This document shows positions 23,410 through 32,007 of a DNA stretch of 64,000 nt, one piece after another (the first letter of the stretch is position 1; each line of letters starts with the position of its first letter). A program made the translations under genes and the position numbers. This DNA comes from Streptomyces albidoflavus (lineage in GTDB: Bacteria; Actinomycetota; Actinomycetes; Streptomycetales; Streptomycetaceae): assembly GCF_000719955.1 (NCBI RefSeq), contig NZ_JOII01000002.1, forward strand, positions 248,001 through 312,000, given 5' to 3'. The notes below the pieces were generated by a model. The model made no database searches. It was not told the origin of the DNA and worked only from the letters and a program-made list of their open reading frames with translations.

Positions 23410-24572
23410 CGGTGGACCTCGCCCAGGTGGTCGGCGGTGCGGACGGCGTCCAGGGCCTCGTGCAGCAGGGCCCGTTCGGCGGTGTCGGGGCCGACGCCGC
23501 CGCGAACGTGGCCGACGAAGTCCTCGGCGATCTGCCGGTCGTCACGGCCGCTGAGCCGCCGGGCGTACGAGTCGAGGGCCTCCTCCTCGCTCCGGTCGGG
23601 GGCGAAGACGAGGCTGAGGGTGTGCGGGAACCGCTCCTGGAGGCGGGCCATCGGGTCGGCGGGCCGCACGGCGTCGGTGAGCGTCACCTCCACCCAGGAC
23701 TCCGCGTGCCGGGCGAGGCTCTCGTCGGCGAGCAGCTCCTCCAGGGCGCCCCGCAGCCGGGCGAGCGGGCGCGGCACCGGGCAGTCCAGCCGCTCGGCGC
23801 TCACCTCCCCCTCGGCGTCCAGGTCGACGAGCCACATGCTCTTGCGGTGGTCCGCCTCGGAGAAGGAGTACGGGAGCGGGGAACCGGCGTAGCGGATGCG
23901 CGGGGTGAGGGTCTGGCAGCCGTGCAGGTGGCCGAGGGCGGCGTAGTCGACGCCGTCGAAGACCTCCAGGGGGACGGCGGCCACCCCGCCGACGGTGATG
24001 TCCCGTTCGCTGTCGCTGACGGCGGCGCCGGTCACGAAGGCGTGGGCGAGGACGACGGAGCGGGTGCCCGGCGCGCGCCCGGCGAGGTCGGCGCGGACCT
24101 GGTCCATGGCGGCGCGCAGCACGGCCTCGTGGCCGGCCCGCTCGACCCCGAGCACGTCCTTGACCAGGGCCGGTTCGAGGTACGGGAGTCCGTAGAAGGC
24201 GACGTCGCCGTGGCGGTCGGCCATCACGACGGGCTCGCCGCAGGCGGCGGGCGAGGTGCGCAGGTGGATACCGGCGCGGCCGATGAGCCCGGCGCCCACA
24301 CCGAGGCGGCGGGCGGAGTCGTGGTTGCCGGAGATCATCACGGTGGGGATGCCGGCCTCGGCGAGCTGGTGCAGGGCGGAGTCGAAGAGTTCGACGGCGG
24401 CGAGCGGCGGGACCGCCCGGTCGTAGACGTCCCCCGCGACCACCACCACGTCGGCCTCGCGCTCGCGGGCGGTCTCGACGAGGTGGCCGATGAAGCCGGC
24501 CTGCGCGCCGAGCATGCTCGCCCGGTGGAAGGAGCGCCCCAGATGCCAGTCCGAGGTGTGCAGCATCCTCAC
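23406..24572 (-). CDS. sbcD: SbcD exonuclease subunit (Mre11-like)
   Basis: The 388-residue metallophosphoesterase subunit of SbcCD. All phosphoesterase motifs are visible: 'MLHTSDWHLGRSFHR' at the start, 'VVAGDVYDRAVPP' near 48, 'ISGNHDSARR' near 85, 'VLAHAFVTG' near 183 and 'ALGHLHGCQTL' near 218. It binds two manganese ions and cuts DNA held by SbcC. Start: GTG at 24572 gives MRMLHTSDW, the common beginning in this family; the ATG at 24566 is two codons later and the frame extends to 24590 without support. First gene of the sbcD-sbcC operon. Confidence 0.93.
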   Translation of the reverse strand: MRMLHTSDWHLGRSFHRASMLGAQAGFIGHLVETAREREADVVVVAGDVYDRAVPPLAAVELFDSALHQLAEAGIPTVMISGNHDSARRLGVGAGLIGRAGIHLRTSPAACGEPVVMADRHGDVAFYGLPYLEPALVKDVLGVERAGHEAVLRAAMDQVRADLAGRAPGTRSVVLAHAFVTGAAVSDSERDITVGGVAAVPLEVFDGVDYAALGHLHGCQTLTPRIRYAGSPLPYSFSEADHRKSMWLVDLDAEGEVSAERLDCPVPRPLARLRGALEELLADESLARHAESWVEVTLTDAVRPADPMARLQERFPHTLSLVFAPDRSEEEALDSYARRLSGRDDRQIAEDFVGHVRGGVGPDTAERALLHEALDAVRTADHLGEVHR

Positions 24573-24750
24573 CGCGCCCCACCGCCCCACATGCCCACCC
24601 GCACCCCTGCCTCCCGAACCGTCCCGCCCTCACCGGCCTGACCACCGGCACGCACCACGCTAACGCCGCCCACCGACAGCCCGGTCACGGACCCGGGCGG
24701 AATGCCCGGTTCCGGTGAGAGTCGCCGCCGCCTTTGATCCGGCGGGACGG

Positions 24751-25557
24751 CTACGGGCCCGAAAGGGCCATCGCGGCCACGACGACCCCCAGCAGCCCCG
24801 CGTAGGCCCAGGCGTGGACGCGGTCCGGGATGTGGGGCGGGTGGCGGCGCAGCAGGGCGATGACCGGCAGGGCGCCGAGGAGGAGGGCCGTGGCGGCACG
24901 GAGGTCGACGAGGCCGACGAGACCGACCGGGGTGCCGTCGGCCACGGCGGGGGCGGCGGCGGTGGCGAGGTGGACGGTGGCGGCGGGGAGGGAGAGGGCC
25001 AGGGTGAGCGGGTTGGCGAGGGCGGCGGCGACGCGCATCGGGTGGCCGGCCCGTCGCATGGCGGGGACGGTCATGACGCTGCCGCCCACACCGAGGAAGG
25101 CGGCGAGCGCGCCCACGGGGGCGCCGACGAGGGCCGGGAGGGCGCGGGGCGGCACGGACGAGGCGGCCTGTCCGCGTGGGCGCAGGAAGCCGGGCCGCAG
25201 GAGGACGTCGGCGAGGGTGACGGCGGTGTAGGCGACGAACGCCCAGTGGGTGAGGACGGGCGGGGCGAGGCGGGTCGCGAAGGCGCCGGCCGCGCCGCCG
25301 GCGGCCAGCAGGAGGAGGAGCGGGCCGCCGCCCCGGAGCGCGGCGAGGGTCCGGCGCGGGGTGACGGCGGTGGCGAATCCGGCGTTCACCACCATCACCA
25401 CCACCGAGGTGGCCACCGCCACCCGCGTCGCCTCCCCGCCCAGCGCGGAGTCGGCCCAGACCACGACCGGCACGGTGACGAACCCCCCGCCGAAGCCGAA
25501 GAGCACCGTGGTCGTTCCCGTCAGCAGCCCGACACCGAGCAGCACCAGCAGATCCAT
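24751..25557 (-). CDS. TauE/SafE-family membrane exporter
   Basis: A 268-residue membrane protein with about eight hydrophobic segments and the repeated TauE/SafE hairpin motifs 'LLTGTTTVLFGFGGGFVTVP' (about 11-30) and 'PVGALAAFLGVGGSVMTVP' (about 145-163). The family exports sulfite, sulfoacetate or other organosulfonates, but the substrate here is unknown. ATG at 25557. It is divergent from an AraC-type gene with 90 bases between starts, so that regulator is a likely controller of its expression. About 160 bases with no gene separate its end from sbcD. Confidence 0.85.
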   Translation of the reverse strand: MDLLVLLGVGLLTGTTTVLFGFGGGFVTVPVVVWADSALGGEATRVAVATSVVVMVVNAGFATAVTPRRTLAALRGGGPLLLLLAAGGAAGAFATRLAPPVLTHWAFVAYTAVTLADVLLRPGFLRPRGQAASSVPPRALPALVGAPVGALAAFLGVGGSVMTVPAMRRAGHPMRVAAALANPLTLALSLPAATVHLATAAAPAVADGTPVGLVGLVDLRAATALLLGALPVIALLRRHPPHIPDRVHAWAYAGLLGVVVAAMALSGP

Positions 25558-25635
25558 GGCCCCACCCCACCAACCACGCGGGGGTGCCCGCATGCGATGC
25601 CCGGCACGATTCCTTCGCGACCCGGCCAGCACGGG

Positions 25636-25641
25636 TACGGT
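25636..25641 (+). promoter_or_regulatory. -10 box of a likely leaderless promoter (AraC gene)
   Basis: TACGGT ends six bases before the GTG at 25648. No Shine-Dalgarno is present between them. Confidence 0.4.
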
Positions 25642-25647
25642 GGCCCG

Positions 25648-26421
25648 GTGAGGAACATCCCCCTGGACGAGGTGGACCACGTCGGGCGGGCCGTCCTGCC
25701 GATCGGCACCGACTACCCGCCCGGGCACCTGCTGGACTGGCACGCGCACCGGCGGGCGCAGTTCCTCTACGGCGCCACCGGCGTCATGGTCGTCGACACC
25801 GCCGACGGCACCTGGACCGTCCCGCCCGAACGGGCCGTCCTCATCCCGGCGGCCACCCGGCACCGGGTGCGGATGCTGGGGGTGAGCACCCGCAGCCTGT
25901 ACGTCGAACCGGACGCCGTGCCCTGGTGGCCCGCCGTCTGCACGGTGGTCGACGTCTCCCCGCTGCTGCGGGAACTCCTCGCCGTGGCGGTCGGCTTCGA
26001 GGCCGGCTACAGCCTGGCGGGGCGGGAGGGCGCCGTCGCCACCCTGCTCCTGCACGAGATCAACGCCGGGTCGCCGCTCCCCTTCCACCTGCGCGTCCCC
26101 GCCTCCGCCGATCTCGCCGGGCTCTGCCGCGCCTACCTGGCGGCTCCCGACGCCGGTGCCACCAACGCCGCCTGGGCGGCCCGGGTGGCCATGAGCGAAC
26201 GCGCCTTCACCAGGCGGTTCCGGGCCGAGACCGGGGACAGCCCCGCCCTCTGGCGCGGGCGGGCCCGCCTGCTGGCCGCCGTACCGCTGCTGCGCGAACG
26301 GTCGGTCACCGAGGTGTCGGGCCGCGCTGGCTACGCCTCGCCCGCCGCGTTCACCGCGGCCTTCACCCGGAGCTTCGGCACACCGCCGTCCCGGTTCGCG
26401 GGGCCCGCGCCCCGCGCCTGA
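25648..26421 (+). CDS. AraC-family regulator with N-terminal cupin
   Basis: A 257-residue AraC regulator. The N-terminal part is a cupin-like sensor (about 10-110: 'HLLDWHAHRRAQFLYGAT', 'PPERAVLIPAATRHRV'), and the C-terminal 90 residues hold the two helix-turn-helix units ('AAWAARVAMSERAFTRRF', 'VTEVSGRAGYASPAAFTAAF'). Start: GTG at 25648, six bases after a -10-like box; the frame is open far upstream without similarity. Divergent from the TauE/SafE exporter, which it probably controls in response to a small ligand. Confidence 0.88.
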   Translation: MRNIPLDEVDHVGRAVLPIGTDYPPGHLLDWHAHRRAQFLYGATGVMVVDTADGTWTVPPERAVLIPAATRHRVRMLGVSTRSLYVEPDAVPWWPAVCTVVDVSPLLRELLAVAVGFEAGYSLAGREGAVATLLLHEINAGSPLPFHLRVPASADLAGLCRAYLAAPDAGATNAAWAARVAMSERAFTRRFRAETGDSPALWRGRARLLAAVPLLRERSVTEVSGRAGYASPAAFTAAFTRSFGTPPSRFAGPAPRA

Positions 26422-26497
26422 CCCGTCATGTGATCACCGTCACGCGGGAGTCCCGGTCCGGCTGTCGCCCGAACGCCCCTCGGCGGGCGTATGCCCC

Positions 26498-27025
26498 GTG
26501 AAGCAAGAGACCCGGGAGAGCACGTTGACCGTCGAGGAGTTCGAGGATTTCTACGCCCAGAAGGCGGCCGCCCTCACCGGCCAGTTGTACGTCATGCTCG
26601 GTGACCTCCAGGAGGCGCAGGACGTCGTGCAGGAGGCGTTCGTCAAAGGCTGGTCACGCCGCAGGCAGCTGGACCACGACGGCCACCCCGAGGCATGGAT
26701 ACGGACGGTCGCCTGGCGGCTGGCGGTGAGCCGCTGGCGCGGGCGCCGCCGGACGGCCGACGCCTGGCGACGCCGGGGCGCGCCGCCGGCCCAGGTGCCC
26801 GAGCCAGGACCGGAACAGGTGGTGCTGGTCGACGCCCTGCGGGAGCTGCCCGCCCAGCAGCGGCGCACCCTGACGCTGCACTACCTCTGCGACCTGACCG
26901 TCGAGCAGATCGCCCACGAGGCGGGGCTCTCCCTCAGCACCGTCAAGACGCACCTGGCGCGCGGGCGGACCGCGCTCGCCCGCCACCTGCGCGACTTCCA
27001 CTTCGAGGAGGGCCCCGTTGTCTGA
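26498..27025 (+). CDS. ECF-type RNA polymerase sigma factor
   Basis: A 175-residue sigma-70 family protein of the SigE-like ECF group common in Streptomyces. Region 2 spans about 15-75 ('LYVMLGDLQEAQDVVQEAF', 'AWIRTVAWRLAVSRWR') and region 4 about 110-165 ('LRELPAQQRRTLTLHYL', 'VEQIAHEAGLSLSTVKTH'). It directs polymerase to a small regulon. Start: GTG at 26498 or, with GGGAGAG closer, TTG at 26525. Its stop is overlapped by the next gene (TTG at 27018), a small membrane protein in the usual place for a sigma-factor partner; a PIG-V-like glycosyltransferase gene follows. Confidence 0.88.
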   Translation: MKQETRESTLTVEEFEDFYAQKAAALTGQLYVMLGDLQEAQDVVQEAFVKGWSRRRQLDHDGHPEAWIRTVAWRLAVSRWRGRRRTADAWRRRGAPPAQVPEPGPEQVVLVDALRELPAQQRRTLTLHYLCDLTVEQIAHEAGLSLSTVKTHLARGRTALARHLRDFHFEEGPVV

Positions 27026-27425
27026 CGCCCCGGACCCCTTGCGGTCCCTGTTCCAGCAAGCCGGACAGGACGGCGTACGCCGGGCCCGGCCCGCTCCCGT
27101 GGCCCACATCGCCGAGCGCGGCCGGCACAGGCACCGGCGCCGGCTCGCGGTGGCGGTGGCCGGCCTCTGCCTGGCCGCCGGCACCGGCGGCGCCGCCGCG
27201 CTCTCGCTGCGGTCCCAGGCCCCGGCGCCCGTACCGCCGGCCGTCGTCCCGTCGCCGGCTCCGCCCGTTCCCCTGCCGCAGGACCGGAGCCCCTCGCAGG
27301 GCCCCACGGACGCGCCGGTCCCTGGGCGGACCTCGCCGCCCGCGACGACCGACGGCTCCACGCCTCCCGGCACTCCCACGACCTCGCCGCCGACGCCGAC
27401 GCGTACCACTCCCGGCGCTGCCTGA
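27018..27425 (+). CDS. Small single-span membrane protein coupled to ECF sigma factor
   Basis: A 135-residue protein with a short basic cytoplasmic part (1-40), one membrane span at about 42-62 ('LAVAVAGLCLAAGTGGAAA') and an extracytoplasmic tail made almost entirely of Pro, Ser and Thr. It starts at a TTG that overlaps the sigma stop by eight bases, so translation is coupled. Position suggests an anti-sigma factor, but no zinc-binding HxxxCxxC motif or recognisable anti-sigma domain is present, so the role is inferred only from context. The Ser/Thr/Pro-rich tail would be a good acceptor for O-mannosylation, and the next gene encodes a mannosyltransferase-like protein. Confidence 0.65.
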   Translation: MSDAPDPLRSLFQQAGQDGVRRARPAPVAHIAERGRHRHRRRLAVAVAGLCLAAGTGGAAALSLRSQAPAPVPPAVVPSPAPPVPLPQDRSPSQGPTDAPVPGRTSPPATTDGSTPPGTPTTSPPTPTRTTPGAA

Positions 27426-27436
27426 AAGGCGACCGC

Positions 27437-28675
27437 ATGTCCCTGGTGACCCTCGACCCCGCGCCCGCGACGCGCGAGCACGCACCGGCGCCGGAGCCCG
27501 GGCTCTCCCCCGGGTGGGCCGCGCGGTGCCGGAGGCGCGGCGCGGGCCTGCTGGACCGGGGCGACCGCGAGGCGCTCTGGCTCTACCTGCTGACCCGGAT
27601 CTCCCTGTGGGGGACGGCCTACTGCACCCGCCTGCTCTTCCCCGACCGGCCCGGCGCCCGCGAACCGGCCCCGCTGCTCACCGCGTTCGAGCGGTGGGAC
27701 TGGCACCACTACCTGCACATCGCCCGTGACGGCTACTTCCCGGGACCGGCGGGGAGCGGCACCACGTACGGGGACAACCGGGAGGCGTTCTTCCCCGGCT
27801 TCCCGATGCTGCTGCGCGCGGTGCACACCCTCGTCCCGCACTGGACCGCGGCGGGGCTGCTGATCTCGCTGGCGGCCGGGGCGGTGGCCGTGGTGGCGCT
27901 GGGGCGGACCGCGCGCCGGTACACCGCCCACGCGGAGGCCGGGCGGCGCGCGGTGCTCTTCTTCCTGGTGTCGCCGTGCGCGGTCTTCCTGGCCGCCGGC
28001 TACACGGAGGCGCTCTTCCTCGCGCTGGCCCTCCCGGCGTGGCTCGCGGCCCTGCGGCACCACTGGGCGCTCGCCGCCCTGCTGACCGCGCTGGCGACCA
28101 CCGTGCGCGTCAGCGGCCTCTTCCTCGCCGCCGCCCTCGCCGTCCACCTCGTCATCGCCACCCGCGGCGCCGGGCGGCTGCGCGCCCTTCCCTGGCTGGC
28201 GCTGCCGGCCGTCCCCCTCGTGTCGTACGCCGGTTACCTGGCGGCGCACACCGGCGACTGGGCGGCGTGGCAACGCGCCCAGGAACGCGGCTGGTACCGG
28301 AGCTTCCACCTGCCCTGGGACGCCTGGTCGGCCACCTGGGAGGCGGCCTTCGGCGACCGGCACCCCACCGGCTACGCCCTCATGTTCCAGGCCGAACTGC
28401 TGGCCATGGTGGTGGGGATCGTCCTCCTCTGCGTCCTCGCGCGGCGGCGCCTGTGGCCCGAGGCCGTGTACCTGGCCCTCACCCTGGCGGCCCTCGGCAC
28501 CTCGTACTGGTACATGTCCCTGCCCCGGTCCACCCTCCTGTGGTGGCCGCTGTGGATCGGGCTCGGCACCCTGAGCCTGCGCAGACCCCGGGCGAAGGCG
28601 GTCTACCTCTGCCTGGCCGGGCCGCTGACGACGATCCTCGCGGTCACCTTCCTCTCCGGCAGGTGGGCCGGGTAG
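27437..28675 (+). CDS. PIG-V-like mannosyltransferase membrane protein
   Basis: A 412-residue integral membrane protein with about ten spans and the PIG-V/GT-C marks 'LTAFERWDWHHYLHIARDGY' (about 77-96, the Trp-Asp loop) and 'REAFFPGFPMLLRAV' (about 115-129). Related eukaryotic PIG-V adds a mannose during GPI synthesis; bacterial members are thought to use polyprenyl-phosphate mannose on an unknown acceptor at the outer face of the membrane. It begins 11 bases after the small sigma-linked membrane protein, so the three genes probably form one operon. No terminator is obvious after the stop. Confidence 0.82.
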   Translation: MSLVTLDPAPATREHAPAPEPGLSPGWAARCRRRGAGLLDRGDREALWLYLLTRISLWGTAYCTRLLFPDRPGAREPAPLLTAFERWDWHHYLHIARDGYFPGPAGSGTTYGDNREAFFPGFPMLLRAVHTLVPHWTAAGLLISLAAGAVAVVALGRTARRYTAHAEAGRRAVLFFLVSPCAVFLAAGYTEALFLALALPAWLAALRHHWALAALLTALATTVRVSGLFLAAALAVHLVIATRGAGRLRALPWLALPAVPLVSYAGYLAAHTGDWAAWQRAQERGWYRSFHLPWDAWSATWEAAFGDRHPTGYALMFQAELLAMVVGIVLLCVLARRRLWPEAVYLALTLAALGTSYWYMSLPRSTLLWWPLWIGLGTLSLRRPRAKAVYLCLAGPLTTILAVTFLSGRWAG

Positions 28676-28745
28676 CGGCGCGCGCTCACCCGGTCGGCCC
28701 CTCCGCCGCGTTGCGCCCCGCGCCCCGGCTGCCCAGCCTGAAGCC

Positions 28746-29327
28746 ATGGCTCCTTCGCACACCACCGGTCCCGGCAGCACCGTCGTCGTCTACGGGGAGC
28801 CGGACCACCGGCACCGGCTCACGGTCCACCTCGACCTGCGCTGCCCGTTCTGCAAGCGGATGGAGAACGGGCTGGGCACGATCATGACCGACGCCGCCGA
28901 CCAGGGGCGGTTCACCCTGCACTACCGGTTCGCGACGGTCATCGACGACGGAGTGGGCGGCAGCGGCTCGCTCACCGGGCTGAGCGCGCTCGGCGCCGCA
29001 GCCGACGAGGGGCAGCGGCAGTTCGCCCAGTACCTCCACGTGCTCTTCGCCGAGCAGCCCGCCGAGGAGGTGGACGCCTTCGCCGACACCGGCACCCTGC
29101 TCACCCTGGCCGGAGAGGTGGACGGGCTGCGCGGCGAGGAGTTCGACCGCAAGGTCCGCGAGGGCACGTACCTGCCGTGGGCCCGGGAGGTCTCGGCGGC
29201 GTTCGAGGCCGGCGAGGTGAGCGGCACCCCGACGGTCCTGCTCGACGGCACGCCGCTGCCGGTGATCAACCCGATGGGGTACGCCGTCAGCCCGGAGGCG
29301 TTCCTCGCCGAGCTGCCCCGGGTGTGA
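28746..29327 (+). CDS. DsbA-like thioredoxin-fold protein
   Basis: A 193-residue thioredoxin-fold protein of the DsbA-like class (Thioredoxin_4 type). The redox motif is C33-P-F-C36 ('LDLRCPFCKRMEN') and the cis-Pro loop is 'EVSGTPTVLLDGTPLP' near 158. The alpha-helical insert lies between. No signal peptide or membrane anchor is present, so a cytoplasmic dithiol-disulfide oxidoreductase or a bacterial mycothiol-type partner is possible. Length is normal. It starts 70 bases after the glycosyltransferase in the same direction; it ends 14 bases from the convergent YigZ-like gene. Confidence 0.85.
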   Translation: MAPSHTTGPGSTVVVYGEPDHRHRLTVHLDLRCPFCKRMENGLGTIMTDAADQGRFTLHYRFATVIDDGVGGSGSLTGLSALGAAADEGQRQFAQYLHVLFAEQPAEEVDAFADTGTLLTLAGEVDGLRGEEFDRKVREGTYLPWAREVSAAFEAGEVSGTPTVLLDGTPLPVINPMGYAVSPEAFLAELPRV

Positions 29328-29341
29328 GGCGCCGGACGCGC

Positions 29342-29968
29342 TCAGGCGTCGCCGTACGCCTCGCCGCCGGCCCGAAACTCCGCCTCGCCCGCGGTGGCGT
29401 CCGCGAGCCAGCTACGGAAGGCGTCGACCTCGGCGTCGGGCAGCCCGATGTCGAGGGTGACGCGTTCGCCGTAGTGGACGTCCCGGATGGTGCGTCCGGC
29501 GGCCCGCAGGTCGTTCTGGAGGCGCCCGGCGCGCTCGTGGCCGACGGTGACCGAGGCGAGCCGGAACCGGCGCCGGGTCCGGGTGCCGAGCGCGTCCAGG
29601 GCCTCGCCGACGCTGCCGCCGTAGGCGCGGATGAGGCCGCCCGCGCCGAGCTTGACCCCGCCGTAGTAGCGGGTGACGACGGCGACGGCGTACCGGATGT
29701 CGCGGCGCAGCAGCATCTGGAGCATGGGGACGCCGGCCGTGCCGCCCGGTTCGCCGTCGTCGGCGGCCTTCTGCACGGAGGCGTCGGCGCCGATGACGTA
29801 GGCGTAGCAGTTGTGGGTGGCGTCGGCGTGGGCGCGGCGGACCCGGGCGATCACCGCCTGGGCCTCCTCCTCGGTGGCCGCCGGGGCCAGGGTGCACAGG
29901 AAACGCGAACGGTTGATCTCGGTCTCGTGCACGCCCTCACGGGCCACGGTGCGGTACTCGTCCTGCAT
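29342..29968 (-). CDS. YigZ/IMPACT-family protein
   Basis: A 208-residue protein of the YigZ (UPF0029/IMPACT) family. The N-terminal domain carries the signatures 'RFLCTLAPAATEEEA' and 'DDGEPGGTAGVPMLQML' followed by 'VVTRYYGGVKLGAGGLIRAY', the most conserved block of the family; a ferredoxin-like DUF1949 domain follows at about 140-205. Bacterial members are linked to translation or proline-dipeptidase-like roles, but the biochemical activity is not settled. ATG at 29968. It ends 14 bases from the DsbA-like gene, and the divergent CoA-binding gene starts 120 bases away. Confidence 0.9.
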   Translation of the reverse strand: MQDEYRTVAREGVHETEINRSRFLCTLAPAATEEEAQAVIARVRRAHADATHNCYAYVIGADASVQKAADDGEPGGTAGVPMLQMLLRRDIRYAVAVVTRYYGGVKLGAGGLIRAYGGSVGEALDALGTRTRRRFRLASVTVGHERAGRLQNDLRAAGRTIRDVHYGERVTLDIGLPDAEVDAFRSWLADATAGEAEFRAGGEAYGDA

Positions 29969-30087
29969 CGGGCCAGCCTATGTGGCACCCGGGACGGGCC
30001 GCAGGGCGGGGAATGGCTCCGCCGCGTGCGGGGTTGCCCGGACAGGCCGCATGGCCGGCGGCCGTCGTACGAAGTGAGGAGAGCGTC

Positions 30088-30504
30088 ATGCCGGAGCCTT
30101 ACGGAGACAGCGAGACCGTCCGCCGCATCCTGCGGGAGAGCGGCGACACCTGGGCGGTCGTCGGCCTCTCCGCCAACGAGGAGCGGGCCGCGTACGGCGT
30201 GGCCCGGGTCCTGCAGCGGTACGGCAAGCGGATCGTGCCGGTGCACCCGAAGGCCGAGACGGTCCACGGCGAGCAGGGGTACCCGTCGCTGGAGGCGGTG
30301 CCGTTCCCGGTCGACGTGGTGGACGTCTTCGTCAACTCCGCCCTCGCCGGACAGGTCGCCGACCAGGCGGTGGCGGCCGGCGCGAAGGCGGTCTGGTTCC
30401 AGCTCGGCGTCGTCGACGAGGCCGCCTACGAGCGGACCCGGGCGGCGGGCCTGGAGATGGTCATGGACCGGTGTCCGGCGATCGAGATCCCGGCGCTGGG
30501 GTGA
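30088..30504 (+). CDS. CoA-binding (YccU-type) protein
   Basis: A 138-residue CoA_binding_2 protein with a Rossmann-type fold: 'TWAVVGLSANEERAAYGVA' at about 22-40 (the phosphate-binding loop), 'VDVVDVFVNSALAGQVADQ' in the middle, 'GAKAVWFQLGVVDEAAY' near 96, and 'MDRCPAIEIPAL' at the end. This small family binds CoA or acyl-CoA; the role in the cell is not well defined. The frame is open upstream to 29980, but the ATG at 30088 with GAGGAGAG 6 bases before it is clearly better. Its stop lies three bases from the convergent XRE-cupin regulator's end. Confidence 0.88.
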   Translation: MPEPYGDSETVRRILRESGDTWAVVGLSANEERAAYGVARVLQRYGKRIVPVHPKAETVHGEQGYPSLEAVPFPVDVVDVFVNSALAGQVADQAVAAGAKAVWFQLGVVDEAAYERTRAAGLEMVMDRCPAIEIPALG

Positions 30505-30507
30505 GGC

Positions 30508-31080
30508 TCAGCGCACGCCCGGCACCGACACCGCCATGGTGAACTCCGCCGCCTCCCCGTCCTCGTTGCGGTAGGCGTGCGGGGCGTCGGCGGCGAAGGC
30601 GACGCTGGAGCCGGCCGGGACCCGGTGGGCCGCGCCGTCGACGGTCAGGGTGAGGGTGCCGGCGGTGACGTGCAGGATCTCCCAGGTGCCCTGGGGGTGC
30701 GGGTCGGAGCTGTTGCCCTCGCCGGGCATGAGCCGCCACTCCCAGAGTTCGAGGGGGCCGGGTGCCTCGGCGCCGGCCAGGAGGCGGCCGTGGCTGCCGG
30801 CGGTGGTGTCCCAGACGGTCGCGGTCGCCTCGGGCGGGACGACCCGTACGCGCGGCCCGCGTGCGTAGTCGAGGAGGCTGGTGACGCTGACGCCGAGGGC
30901 GTCGCCGATCTTGACGACGGTGGCGATGCTCGGGTTGGTGCGGGCCTGCTCGATCTGGATCAGCATGTTCCGGCTCACCCCGGAGCGGGTGGCCAGCGCG
31001 TCGAGGGTGAAGCCGCGCTCGGCCCGCCAGTGTCTGACGTTGCGGGCGAGCGACCGGGTCAGCAGATCGAGATCCGACAC
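30508..31080 (-). CDS. XRE-family regulator with C-terminal cupin
   Basis: A 190-residue regulator: XRE helix-turn-helix at about 8-65 ('GFTLDALATRSGVSRNML', 'ARTNPSIATVVKIGDALG') and a cupin_2 barrel at about 105-185 ('HPQGTWEILHVTAGTLT', 'VPAGSSVAFAADAPHAYRN'). Such proteins (PuuR/SinR-like) control amino-acid, polyamine or antibiotic-related genes in response to a small ligand in the cupin. GTG at 31080 gives the normal length; the frame runs on to 31470 but the added part is low-complexity. No adjacent structural gene is an obvious target, so the regulon is unknown. Confidence 0.88.
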   Translation of the reverse strand: MSDLDLLTRSLARNVRHWRAERGFTLDALATRSGVSRNMLIQIEQARTNPSIATVVKIGDALGVSVTSLLDYARGPRVRVVPPEATATVWDTTAGSHGRLLAGAEAPGPLELWEWRLMPGEGNSSDPHPQGTWEILHVTAGTLTLTVDGAAHRVPAGSSVAFAADAPHAYRNEDGEAAEFTMAVSVPGVR

Positions 31081-31169
31081 ATTCCGTCCAGGGAGAGGTG
31101 AGCAGGCGGTCAATCTACTGCACCAGGGGTTCCCGGCCGGGGGGTGCGGGGACGGTCCGCTCGCCTCCC

Positions 31170-31922
31170 TCAGCCGCTGCTCTCCGCCTCCCAGGCGGCC
31201 AGCGCCCGCAGCTGAGCGGGGGTCACGTCCTCGGGCAGCGGCACCGGGGGCGGGGTGCGCAGCGGCGGCTGCCAGCCCTCCTCCTCGGTCCAGCGGCGGA
31301 CCACGCGGGCCGGGGCGCCGGCGACCACCGCGTGGTCGGGGACGGTGCCGCGCACCACGGAGCCCGCGCCCACCACGACGTTCCGGCCGATCCGGGCGCC
31401 GGGCAGGATCACGGCGCCCGTCCCGATCCAGCAGCCGGGACCTATGGACACCGGGTCGGTACGGGGCCACTGGCGGCCGATGGGCTCGTGCGGGTCGTCG
31501 TAGCTGTGGTTGGTGGAGGTCACGTAGACGTACGGGCCGAAGTAGCAGTTGTCGCCGATGGTGACGGTGGTGTCGGCGATGACGTGGCTGCCGCGGCCCA
31601 GGACGACGCCGTCGCCGATGTGCAGGATCGGGTCGGGGCCGAGGTCGAGGTCGGGCATGAGCCCGGCGGTGAGGGTGACCTGTTCGGCGATGATGCAGAA
31701 GGCGCCGACGCGTATCCAGGGCTCGCCGAAGATGGTGCCCTGCGGGTAGGCGATGCGGGTGCCGTCGCCGAGCGCGCCGAACCGCAGCCGTCCCGGGTGC
31801 TCGGCGGTGACGGTGCCCGCCCGGCGGACCCAGCGGCGGCCGGTCTGCACGGCGGCGTGCGCGAGGCGGGCGCCGCCGCGGGCGAGGCCGCGGGTGAGCG
31901 GGGTCAGGGGGTTCTTCGGCAC
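31170..31922 (-). CDS. Left-handed beta-helix acyltransferase-like protein
   Basis: A 250-residue protein with hexapeptide repeats forming a left-handed beta-helix (about 65-215): 'IHIGDGVVLGRGSHVIADTT', 'VTIGDNCYFGPYVYV', 'VSIGPGCWIGTGAVILPGAR', 'IGRNVVVGAGSVV'. The catalytic-type histidine of maltose/galactoside acetyltransferases appears in 'TSTNHSYDDP'. It probably moves an acyl group from acyl-CoA to a sugar or antibiotic, but the acceptor is unknown. A basic N-terminal tail and a Pro-rich C-terminal tail flank the repeats. No operon partner; the next minus-strand gene starts 85 bases after its end. Confidence 0.82.
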   Translation of the reverse strand: MPKNPLTPLTRGLARGGARLAHAAVQTGRRWVRRAGTVTAEHPGRLRFGALGDGTRIAYPQGTIFGEPWIRVGAFCIIAEQVTLTAGLMPDLDLGPDPILHIGDGVVLGRGSHVIADTTVTIGDNCYFGPYVYVTSTNHSYDDPHEPIGRQWPRTDPVSIGPGCWIGTGAVILPGARIGRNVVVGAGSVVRGTVPDHAVVAGAPARVVRRWTEEEGWQPPLRTPPPVPLPEDVTPAQLRALAAWEAESSG

Positions 31923-32007
31923 CCGGCCACCGTACTCACCGGTAGGGCCGCCGGGACCCGCCCGGACCTGTGATCTTCACCCCAGCGGCACCCGCCCAGG
32001 CCCGCCG

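Noticed and set aside
20422-23892. Very long open frame on the plus strand opposite sbcC and sbcD
   Set aside because: It is the antisense shadow of a GC-rich gene: Gly/Pro/Arg/Val-rich, no domain, no ribosome site, and it runs through two well-supported genes on the other strand.
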